A DNA stretch of 64,000 nucleotides from Terriglobia bacterium (GTDB taxonomy: Bacteria; Acidobacteriota; Terriglobia; Terriglobales; Acidobacteriaceae): NCBI GenBank assembly GCA_020072815.1, contig JAIQGE010000001.1:496001-560000 (forward strand), read 5' to 3'. A program made the position numbers and the translations under genes. Positions 19,630-27,058 of this stretch are shown piece by piece (position 1 is the stretch's first letter; each line of letters opens with the position of its first letter). Under the pieces are notes generated by a model, which searched no databases, was not told where the DNA came from, and worked only from the letters and a program-made list of their open reading frames with translations.

Positions 19630-20484
19630 TCAGTTCAACCTGGCCATCTGGCGGCGCAAGGACAGCGCTGTCTGCTTGATCTCTTCCGCGTCGGAGGCGT
19701 CGGGCGACATCTTGCCGTAGTCTTCAAAATCCGCCACCGCGCCGCCCAGATCGTCCAGGTTGTAACGCAAGACGGCGCGCTGCTTCACATCTTCCGGCGA
19801 GCGCGGATAGATCACCAGGATCAGGTCCACCACCTGCACGGCGCGCTTCAGGTCGCGCCGCGCCATGTAGATGGTGCGCAGATTGTTGAGCATGCGTGTG
19901 AGCATCTGGCGTTTGGTCACACTGTGCAGGAACTCCGGCTGGAGCGCCGCTTGCCCGGCGGTGACGTTCTTGATCCTCTGGCGGCAATCTTCTTCGGTGA
20001 CGATCAGGCCGCGCTCAAAGGCGTCAATGAGCGTTGCCCGGCCGCTGACGTCGTAGTGCTTAACCAGGAAATGTCCGGGCATGCCCACGCCCAGCAGAGG
20101 AAATCCGGCGCGCTGGCCCACTTCCATATAGATGAGCGCCAGCGAAATGGGAATACCCAGGCGGCGGTCCAGTACGTCATTGATGAACGAGTTCAGCGGG
20201 CTGTAATAGTCCACGGTATTGCCGCGGAACATTTCTTCCTGGTAGAGCACGCGGTTGAGAGCGGCAATGGACTGCTCCGGATCGCCTGTTACCTGCACCT
20301 GGGCCGCTACCCGCTGCGCCAGCTCTTCCACGCGGCGAATGTAAGGCTCGGGCTTGAGTTGCGGATATTCAATGCGGGCAAAGGTCAGCGCCGCCCGCAG
20401 CAGGTCAATGCGCTCGTCGTCAATTTCTGCGCGCACCAGCTCAGTGAAAGCCTGCACCACTTCCGGACTGCAACGCGATATCAC
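19630..20484 (-). CDS. SirB1-family transglutaminase-like/TPR protein
   Basis: 284 residues. Central Transglut_core2 region with NSFINDVLDRRLGIPISLALIY and GVGMPGHFLVKH, then a TPR-like C-terminal part (about 200-275). This is the SirB1/YchA family, which lacks the catalytic cysteine of real transglutaminases. Function is not established. Probably cytoplasmic. Minus-strand neighbour upstream is the CDF-like transporter, 71 bases away. Confidence 0.88.
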   Translation of the reverse strand: MISRCSPEVVQAFTELVRAEIDDERIDLLRAALTFARIEYPQLKPEPYIRRVEELAQRVAAQVQVTGDPEQSIAALNRVLYQEEMFRGNTVDYYSPLNSFINDVLDRRLGIPISLALIYMEVGQRAGFPLLGVGMPGHFLVKHYDVSGRATLIDAFERGLIVTEEDCRQRIKNVTAGQAALQPEFLHSVTKRQMLTRMLNNLRTIYMARRDLKRAVQVVDLILVIYPRSPEDVKQRAVLRYNLDDLGGAVADFEDYGKMSPDASDAEEIKQTALSLRRQMARLN

Positions 20485-20555
20485 GTCAAAATCCTTGCAA
20501 GCCGCGCCCGGTATTTTCTGCTCGAAGCAGCCGGCGCCCGGCCTCGTTCTTCACC

Positions 20556-21185
20556 TCAACAGCAATGGCACGCCTTCTCTCGCCAGGCCTCACGGCCCTC
20601 TTTGAGAATGATAGGCGTCAGCAGCAGGGCGGCAGCGGGATCGGCCCACGGAATCGCAAACAGCGAATTTAGCGCCAGCCCTCCCAGCGCAATCCAGGAC
20701 ATCCATGCGCACAGCGAGCTTTGCACCGCGTCAGCTGCCAGCGCGGAACTGGCGGTTTCCTGCGCCAGTTTTCTTTTTCGCCGTGCCAGCCAGGGCATCA
20801 CCACCGCGGCAGCCAGCAGCAGCAAGATTCCCAGATAGCTGGGCGTGGGTTGCGGCCCCAGCCCCAGCAAAGACAGGCTTGAGGTGGCGACGATGAAGGC
20901 CGCCAGCACGAACAGCAAGAGCGCCGCGATCTTGGCGGCCCGGCGCTCACTCAGCCACGTGCCGGTGAAGCGAAAAAGCACCACCATCGCTGACGCCAGT
21001 TCAATCGCGCTGTCGCCGCCGAACCCCAGCAGCGCCACGCTGTGCGCCCGGGCTCCGGCAATCACGGATACCAGCACCTCAACCGACATCCACGCCACGC
21101 TGATCCACTGCAGCACGCGGACCGCGGCATACCTCTGCTCCGCAGTCACCACGGGAAGCAGAGTCGGGGTGGTGGGCAACGCCAT
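20556..21185 (-). CDS. CDF-like (cation diffusion facilitator) membrane protein
   Basis: 209 residues with about six hydrophobic helices. The segment GFGGDSAIELASAMVVLFRF resembles the metal-binding helix of cation diffusion facilitators. It lacks the cytoplasmic C-terminal domain of full CDF transporters and ends in CHCC, which could bind metal. Probably exports divalent cations (Zn, Co, Fe or Mn), but the substrate is a guess. Nearby genes also concern metals (receptor and Czc pump a few kb away). Confidence 0.75.
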   Translation of the reverse strand: MALPTTPTLLPVVTAEQRYAAVRVLQWISVAWMSVEVLVSVIAGARAHSVALLGFGGDSAIELASAMVVLFRFTGTWLSERRAAKIAALLLFVLAAFIVATSSLSLLGLGPQPTPSYLGILLLLAAAVVMPWLARRKRKLAQETASSALAADAVQSSLCAWMSWIALGGLALNSLFAIPWADPAAALLLTPIILKEGREAWREKACHCC

Positions 21186-21280
21186 CAGGCCAATTGTAGC
21201 TTGCGTCGCCGAAAACTCATGGCGGAAATGCCGCCGGCGCCTGCAACGTCATCCGGCGAATGCGGCAGCTGGCAAAGCTC

Positions 21281-22201
21281 TTACTTCCACAACTTGTGCG
21301 GCAGCAAATATGTGAACCCGGCAAAGCCCTGCCAAGTGACGGAGCTGCCAGTTAGTCCGCGGTTGAACCCGGCGTCCACCACCAGGTTCTTGCGGACCGG
21401 ATACGAGATGCACCACAGGCTCCCCACGGCATTGCCGCGCGTCAGCGGCTGGGTAAAGTGCCAAAGTTCAGTGGCGATGGTGAACTTCTTTAGGGGATGC
21501 GAGATGGACACGGTCTGTCCAAACTGGGCCCGACGCACGCGGTCGTCTTTTTGCTCGTTGAACCAGCCGTTGATGTCAAAGTGGAACCCGAACATATCGT
21601 TGCTGATGAGCAGCAGCAAACTGTGCTCGGGCGTGCCGATGTCAATATCAGGCGCCGAGCCCGCGTACACATGCTTGAAATAGCTCACAGCGACGGTGGG
21701 CTTGGCTTTCTCCCCTGGAAACAGCACCGCTTGAAATCCCGCCAGCACGTCACCGGGATCGAACTGTCTGACCGGCCCCAGTCCGCTGTGCACAAACGGC
21801 TCGCTCTGCACCAGAAATTCCAGGCGAGGATGCACCGTCAGCTTGGTGACCTGATTGGCGCCCATCCGGCTGGAGAATCCCGGAAACCCGGTGGCATAGA
21901 GCACGCCGTTTTCAAATTGCAGATAGCCCACGGGCGTGAGCGTGGCGGGCGTGGCCACGGTGGGCCGCGCGGGATTCGCCTCCGGAACCTCGTGGGCGAC
22001 CGTTTCCGATGCGGTTTCCCCGACGGGTTGCGATCTGGTTTGCGACGCGGGTTGCGCGAAACACCCGTCCCCGACGCCCGTAAAGAGGCATAAGCCAATT
22101 ACCACGCTGCTGGTTTTGAGCGCCGCCACTCTCAAACCCCAACCCAATGTTGAAGATTTCGGCAATCTCGTAGCCCCCCACCCCTTACCCTCGACTAGCA
22201 T
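21281..22201 (-). CDS. Probable outer-membrane beta-barrel protein of unknown function
   Basis: 306 residues at most. A signal-like hydrophobic stretch (KTSSVVIGLCLFTGVGDGCFA, split here as the segment around residues 30-50) sits well inside the frame, so the true start is probably a later TTG or GTG near residues 20-28; no Shine-Dalgarno decides it. The mature part alternates beta-strand-like stretches with aromatic ends and closes with FTYLLPHKLWK, typical of small barrels. It resembles outer-membrane proteins annotated as transporters in acidobacteria, but I cannot name the family firmly. Confidence 0.65.
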   Translation of the reverse strand: MLVEGKGWGATRLPKSSTLGWGLRVAALKTSSVVIGLCLFTGVGDGCFAQPASQTRSQPVGETASETVAHEVPEANPARPTVATPATLTPVGYLQFENGVLYATGFPGFSSRMGANQVTKLTVHPRLEFLVQSEPFVHSGLGPVRQFDPGDVLAGFQAVLFPGEKAKPTVAVSYFKHVYAGSAPDIDIGTPEHSLLLLISNDMFGFHFDINGWFNEQKDDRVRRAQFGQTVSISHPLKKFTIATELWHFTQPLTRGNAVGSLWCISYPVRKNLVVDAGFNRGLTGSSVTWQGFAGFTYLLPHKLWK

Positions 22202-22653
22202 TCTAAAGAGCTTACAGGACTCATCCCAACCCTACCCTTGTGGCGCCGCCGACCTCGGCGGTGGTTTCTTGGTTTCCGATCACGTTGCGATTCCGGCGAT
22301 CACGTGCGATCTACCCTCCCCCTCTCCGTCCATCCCAATATCTAAAAGGCTTTACGCGACTCATCCCAATTTGGCGTGGGTTTTGAGCGGATTCTGCTGA
22401 TCTGCCCTCCGTGTTCCTCTGTGCCCTTCTGTGGTTAAAGTTCTCCCTCCTCCTCTTTAAAACGCAAAACGCAACGGAATATTCCGTTGCGCCCAGTTTC
22501 ATTCTTTGCCCCCTGGCCATGGCCAGAGCAAGGAATCGGAACCTATTTTAGGCGAAACTGGGACGAAAGTAAAGGGCAAAATCGCGGGCGCAACTAACTT
22601 TGCGCTTTTGCTGGCTTTTTGTGCGGATCCTGGAGCCTCCTCTGGCCCCCGCT
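22202..22653. other. Repeat-rich intergenic region
   Basis: About 450 bases without a convincing gene. GGCGCCGCCGACCTCGGCGG-type hairpin near 22241-22265, ACTCATCCCAA twice (22218 and 22360), a C/T-rich CCTCCGTGTTCCTCTGTG segment near 22408 and a 20-bp perfect palindrome at 22471-22490. Confidence 0.6.
22471..22490. repeat. 20-bp perfect palindrome
   Basis: GCAACGGAATATTCCGTTGC reads the same on both strands. On the minus strand it is followed by GCGTTTTGCGTTTT, so it could end transcripts coming from the TonB-receptor side; alternatively it is a protein-binding site. Confidence 0.8.
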
Positions 22654-22860
22654 CTATTTGAGCGGGCCCAAGTCAGAACCAATGGCCCTCAGGACAACCA
22701 CGGCAATCGCTGACAGCACCACCATGGCCACAAAGATAGCGACCACCACCGATGTTGGGCGTGAAACCCCACGACCAGCCACTGCCGGTCCACCGGGTTG
22801 ATCCGGCGCCAACGACCGGCGCCGGTTTTGAACCAAGGAGCAACGCGAAATATTCATCAT
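22654..22860 (-). CDS. Small single-pass membrane protein behind the TonB-dependent receptor
   Basis: 68 residues. A good AAGGAG lies 5 bases before ATG 22860, and the gene starts 9 bases after the receptor stop, so it is co-transcribed. The N-terminal half is basic and Pro/Gly-rich; residues about 37-60 form one transmembrane helix (SVVVAIFVAMVVLSAIAVVVL). It has no recognised domain. The position suggests an inner-membrane accessory of the receptor, but that is inference. Confidence 0.65.
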   Translation of the reverse strand: MMNISRCSLVQNRRRSLAPDQPGGPAVAGRGVSRPTSVVVAIFVAMVVLSAIAVVVLRAIGSDLGPLK

Positions 22861-22869
22861 GGTGGCTCC

Positions 22870-25590
22870 TTAGAAGTGAAACGCCAGTTGCGCCGTGTAG
22901 GCCCGCGGCGTAACAAAGTGCGTTCCGCTGAATGTGGACAAGAAGTTGTAGAGCGCCGTCTTGTTCGTCAGATTGATGACCGTGCCCTGCAGGCTCCACT
23001 TGTATCGGTCGCCGTGAAACAGGTTGTCATGACCCAGCGCCACGTCGAACAGGTTGCGCGGAGCAATGCGCGGCGGATTGTGGTCGTCACTTTCCGTCCC
23101 CGGCGCCGGGATGGACACTCTCGTTGACCCGAATTGCGAAGGCGCGCAAGTGGTCAGCGGCGCGCTGAGCGTTGGGAACACGTTGCCGCAGAACAAACCG
23201 GCTTGCATCTGTTGATCGGCAGTAAGCCCGGTCAAGTCAACCGGAGTAGTGCCATCCGTGGCAAAGGGCACAGCGCCGGCCACCAGACCGCTGTCGTAAC
23301 GCCAGTTGAACCCCACCCACGGCCCGCGCTTTCCCATCTGGTATTGCAGGTGCGTGGTCTCGTTGAATTTTTCGTCGTGGTCAATGCGGAAAGGAGTGCC
23401 GCCCTGTCCCACGGTCACGCCCAATCCGCCAATTTGCGGCGGGAAGAAGCGGGCATTCACGCTGGAGAACACAAAGAGCGCGGTGAATCCGCGGATGTTC
23501 GTCACGTTCACGCGCCCATCGAACCCGGTGATCTTGGAATTGTTCCAGGCAATCGGGAACGTGATGGGAGTAGCGCCCAGCACGCTGAAATCGTAGCCAT
23601 TGTGGGTGTACTTCCAGATGTAGTCTCCGGAGAACACCAGATGCTTGCCAAAGGCTTGTTGCAGACCGCCATGGAATTCATTGCGCCAGCCGGGACTGAA
23701 CGCTGCGGGTACGCACGGCACCAACGCGGCAATCACGCCAAAGTTGCATCCCGTGGCCGAGAGCACCAGGTTCTCATTGAACGGCGTTTCCAAAATTCGC
23801 GCGTAGGAAGCGCGAAAGACCGTGTTGGTCTTCTTGAAGTTGTAAGACACGCCCAACCGAGGCTCAGCTTCACGGTGCGTCGCTAGGCCGTTGTACAGAT
23901 CGCCGCGTATCCCCAGACTCAAAGACCAGTTTCCCTTGGTGATCGTGTCTTGCAGATACAACGAAAGCTCTTTCACGTCCGTATGTCCGCGGAACAAGAA
24001 CGACGTTGCGTTAGAACCCGTGCAGCCGTCCGTCGCCGCTGGATTAGCCCGCGTCAGATCGAAGCACGCCAGGAACGGCAGGAAAGGCGAGGTGGTGTTA
24101 GGATTGGCAGCTATGTTCGGCGTGAACCCCGCAGCCGCGCACTGCGAGGGGTCAGTGAATCCCGGAACCGGCGCGCCACCGGCAGCATCCAGGCACGGTG
24201 CGTTAAGTCCTGGATCAACGATCCCCAGGCTGTCATTTTCCGTCAGCAGCGTATGTTGATAGGTGACTCCCCCCTTGAAGTTGTGCATGCCTTTCACGTA
24301 CGAGACATCTGAGCGCACGCCCAGGTTGGTGAGCATGCGGGTCTGGCTGATGGTCTCTTGCTGCAGCGGGCCAAAATCGGCAAATGGATTGTTGCTGGGA
24401 TAATAGTTGTACTGGTCGTGACGCGCGAAAGCACCCAGCGTGAACACCGTGGACGAACTGAGCAGGTGCGTCCAGGACGGCGCCAGGTTGAAAGTCCTGA
24501 TTTGCGAACGCTGATCGGTAGAGCCCACGGCATTCCCGAACTGGTCCTGCAAATTCAGATTGTCAAACGCATTGGGGTTCTGGAACCAGGACCGCGTAAG
24601 TCCCAGATTCACGTGGACGGAATCAGCGCTGGACAGCTGAAAATCCAGGCGGTCGAAGATGTTCTGCTGGTTTCCTTTGTCGTGGATGGCGGTCACTTCC
24701 GGCGGGTCCAGGAAGCGGCCACTGGCGAGCCCGTTCACGGAAATGAAGTTGCCCCATTTTTCTCCGCCATAGCCCAGGTTGAAGCCCACGCTTGATGTGC
24801 CGAAACTTCCATATGATGTGGTGAAGCTCCCCTTGGGGGTGGTCATGCCCTGGCCGGAGCGCGTGGTCACGTTGATCACCACGCTGGTCTTGTCGCCGTA
24901 TTCAGCCGGCGGCGCACCGGCGAACACCTCTATGGACTCAATGGAATCAAGAGGAATCTGGTTGGAGAAGACTTTGCTCTGCTGGTCCGTGATGGGTTGG
25001 CCGTCCACGGAGAACGAGTTTTCGGCATGGTCGCCCAGGCCGTGGAAAAGACCGTTGGAATCCGCGGCGATTCCCGGCGTGGCCAGCGTGACCAGCGAGC
25101 TCACCGAAGACGACGCGCTTTCCAGCGGCATCTTGTCAAACAACGCCCGGTCCACGTCGGTATGCGAGTGCGAGTCAGTCTCGATCAAGTCTGCCGCTCC
25201 GGCCTCCACGGTAACCGTAGTCGCGGCGCTGCTGACTTTGAGCGCGATGGTGAGATTTACAGGGACCACCGAGCGCACATCAATGTCCTGCACTGTAGTC
25301 GCAAAACCCGAGGCACTGACCGTGAGGTGATACGGATTAAAGGGAACGTTGGGGACGGTGAATTTCCCCGTTGCATCGGTAGTTGCTGACCGCTTTAACC
25401 CGCTAATTGGGTTGTGAACTTCAATCGTAGCTTTGGGCACCACCGCGCCACTGGGGTCGGTGACCGTACCCTGAATCGTTCCTGAACTGCCTGAAGTCTG
25501 TCCTTGCGCGCGCAGGCAAAACAGCAATATCAAAGCAAAATAGAAGAAGGCTGACAAAAGCAGGAAGCCTCTCCGTAAAGAGATATGCAT
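22870..25590 (-). CDS. TonB-dependent outer-membrane receptor with N-terminal carboxypeptidase-regulatory domain (Oar-like)
   Basis: 906 residues. Signal peptide 1-30 (hydrophobic, ending AQGQ). Residues about 36-120 are a CarboxypepD_reg-like Ig fold (TIQGTVTDPSGAVVPKATI). A plug domain follows (about 140-250, with SFSVDGQPITD and IESIEVFAGAPPAEYGDKTS), then a 22-strand-type barrel ending AQLAFHF with terminal Phe. Imports an unknown ligand using TonB energy. GGAGGAG lies just before the ATG. A Cys/His-rich small protein gene is 62 bases upstream on the same strand and a small membrane protein follows, forming a three-gene unit. Confidence 0.93.
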   Translation of the reverse strand: MHISLRRGFLLLSAFFYFALILLFCLRAQGQTSGSSGTIQGTVTDPSGAVVPKATIEVHNPISGLKRSATTDATGKFTVPNVPFNPYHLTVSASGFATTVQDIDVRSVVPVNLTIALKVSSAATTVTVEAGAADLIETDSHSHTDVDRALFDKMPLESASSSVSSLVTLATPGIAADSNGLFHGLGDHAENSFSVDGQPITDQQSKVFSNQIPLDSIESIEVFAGAPPAEYGDKTSVVINVTTRSGQGMTTPKGSFTTSYGSFGTSSVGFNLGYGGEKWGNFISVNGLASGRFLDPPEVTAIHDKGNQQNIFDRLDFQLSSADSVHVNLGLTRSWFQNPNAFDNLNLQDQFGNAVGSTDQRSQIRTFNLAPSWTHLLSSSTVFTLGAFARHDQYNYYPSNNPFADFGPLQQETISQTRMLTNLGVRSDVSYVKGMHNFKGGVTYQHTLLTENDSLGIVDPGLNAPCLDAAGGAPVPGFTDPSQCAAAGFTPNIAANPNTTSPFLPFLACFDLTRANPAATDGCTGSNATSFLFRGHTDVKELSLYLQDTITKGNWSLSLGIRGDLYNGLATHREAEPRLGVSYNFKKTNTVFRASYARILETPFNENLVLSATGCNFGVIAALVPCVPAAFSPGWRNEFHGGLQQAFGKHLVFSGDYIWKYTHNGYDFSVLGATPITFPIAWNNSKITGFDGRVNVTNIRGFTALFVFSSVNARFFPPQIGGLGVTVGQGGTPFRIDHDEKFNETTHLQYQMGKRGPWVGFNWRYDSGLVAGAVPFATDGTTPVDLTGLTADQQMQAGLFCGNVFPTLSAPLTTCAPSQFGSTRVSIPAPGTESDDHNPPRIAPRNLFDVALGHDNLFHGDRYKWSLQGTVINLTNKTALYNFLSTFSGTHFVTPRAYTAQLAFHF

Positions 25591-25652
25591 GACTCCTCCA
25601 ATAAAGTGGGTCTATATGATTTTTTTAGAAATTTTGGGGCCGAAAAAATCAG

Positions 25653-26012
25653 TTAGACCAGCGGAGGAGGCCGCGAGAAGAGCGCGAAAGAGGTCAGATT
25701 GGAGTGAGGTTCAGAATCACCCACAGCATGCAGATACGCTGTGGCGTGGGCAGAAACTGTCAGCGCTGCCGGCGCCGAAACATGTATGGCCGAGTGGGCC
25801 AACTGGCAGACCGAGCAGTGCTTGGCATCGTCGAGGTCAGTAGGGTGGAGATGAAGGGCTTGCACCGCCGCAGACATCACCACCAGCAGCAGGCAGGCAC
25901 ATACCACCGTGCCTTTCCATGGCAATGACCGGGCGAAATTGCGAAGCTTCCGTCTCACACGTTGCCTACAATAATATGCCGCAGCATAACACGAAACTAA
26001 CCATACCAACAC
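25653..26012 (-). CDS. Small Cys/His-rich membrane-anchored protein (DUF2946-like), copy 1
   Basis: At most 119 residues; GTG at 25958 (101 residues) is the alternative start. One hydrophobic segment (GTVVCACLLLVVMSAAVQAL) followed by HLHP, then HCSVCQLAH, and a C-terminal FALFSRPPP. It matches the layout of the protein at 33096-33452: hydrophobic helix, H-x-H-P, C-x-x-C/C-x-V-C, and a closing F-x-R-P-P-P. Likely exported and able to bind metal through Cys/His. Lies 62 bases upstream of the TonB-dependent receptor on the same strand, suggesting joint function in metal handling. Confidence 0.65.
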   Translation of the reverse strand: MLVWLVSCYAAAYYCRQRVRRKLRNFARSLPWKGTVVCACLLLVVMSAAVQALHLHPTDLDDAKHCSVCQLAHSAIHVSAPAALTVSAHATAYLHAVGDSEPHSNLTSFALFSRPPPLV

Positions 26013-26304
26013 ACTAAAAATCGGCTTTCAAGAGGATCCATTGCAAGGTGCTTTCTTCAGTGATTTCAATAGTTTACGCCCGTCCGCGAGTGTTCCTCTC
26101 AACCTTCAGGCCATTCGGTTTAAGCACATTCGCGTTCCGACCGGCATCTTAGTTTGTTTGGGGAGTTTTTTGGAGGTTCTCCGAAACCGCAAACGGACCT
26201 CGTGTGATGTGATCCTTTTTGGACAGACTTCCAAGCCGCACCTGAACTAACCTCGAAAGACGGAGCGTCTACGGACCATTCGCGCTCAAAAGGAGCATAG
26301 AAAC
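26013..26304. other. Intergenic region between divergent genes
   Basis: 292 bases, AT-richer than the flanks. No gene seen; promoters for the receptor unit (minus) and for the Gln-rich secreted protein (plus) should lie here. I could not fix their boxes. Confidence 0.5.
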
Positions 26305-27006
26305 ATGAAACGCGCAGGCATTATCAGTACGGGAATTTTTTTGCTGTTTTTTGCAACCGCTGCCCTTGGCTACGGACAGGGTGACCAAAAAGGTAAGGGG
26401 CAGGGAAAATCGCAAGGGCAGCAACATCAAAAAGCGCAACCTGCACAGCATCAGCAACCCGCGCAGGCGCACCAGCAGCCGGCGCAAACTCGCCAGCGGC
26501 CGGAACAGCAGCGTCAGCCGCAGGCCAGTAGACCTGCGCAACGCGAGACAAGGCCGGGGCAGGCATACGGCGGCGCTTATTACGGCGGCGTCAGGCCCAA
26601 CGGCCCTGCTTACGGCGGCGTCCACCATAGCGGCATTCCGCAACAACAAAAACAGGTGCGCAGCGGCTTCGGCCAGTCTCGCGCCAGGGCGTGGAATGAC
26701 GACCACCGCTCCTGGGGCCAGCGCGGCGGCTACAACGGCTACCGCATACCAGAAGCGCGCTTCCGGTCGTACTGGGGAAGGGACCACTTCTTCCGCATTT
26801 ACGGACTGCCCATGATCTTCGTCGGCGGCTACCCGCGTTTCCGCTATGACGGCTATTGGGTCACGTTCGTTGATCCCTGGCCGGAAATGTGGCCGGACAC
26901 TTGGTACGAAACCGACGACGTATATCTTGATTACACTGACGATGGGTACTACCTGTACAACCGCTCGCGCCCCGGCGTCGGGATAGCGGTCACCATCGCC
27001 TTCTAA
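26305..27006 (+). CDS. Secreted Gln/Pro-rich repeat protein
   Basis: 233 residues. Signal peptide 1-24 (MKRAG start, hydrophobic, ending LGYGQ). Residues about 25-85 are low-complexity, dominated by Gln with H-Q-Q-P-A-Q type repeats. Residues 86-140 are Gly/Tyr-rich. The C-terminal third (about 150-233) has aromatic YWGRDHFFRIYG and DGYWVTFVDPWPEMW segments, which occur in acidobacterial and proteobacterial exported proteins of unknown role. AGGAG lies 9 bases before the ATG. Convergent with the metal efflux operon. Confidence 0.8.
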   Translation: MKRAGIISTGIFLLFFATAALGYGQGDQKGKGQGKSQGQQHQKAQPAQHQQPAQAHQQPAQTRQRPEQQRQPQASRPAQRETRPGQAYGGAYYGGVRPNGPAYGGVHHSGIPQQQKQVRSGFGQSRARAWNDDHRSWGQRGGYNGYRIPEARFRSYWGRDHFFRIYGLPMIFVGGYPRFRYDGYWVTFVDPWPEMWPDTWYETDDVYLDYTDDGYYLYNRSRPGVGIAVTIAF

Positions 27007-27009
27007 CGA

Positions 27010-27054
27010 GATGGACAAGAAACGGAGCGGGACCAACTCCCGCTCCGTGCCATC
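27010..27054. terminator. Bidirectional hairpin between convergent genes
   Basis: An 11-bp perfect stem ACGGAGCGGGA (27022-27032) / TCCCGCTCCGT (27038-27048) with loop CCAAC, plus an outer GATGG/CCATC pair (27010-27014 and 27050-27054). No T run, but the location between convergent stops fits a shared terminator. Confidence 0.65.
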
Positions 27055-27058
27055 TTCA

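Noticed and set aside
22648-22666. Terminator after the small membrane protein gene
   Set aside because: The 7-bp stem overlaps the stop codon and has no T tract.
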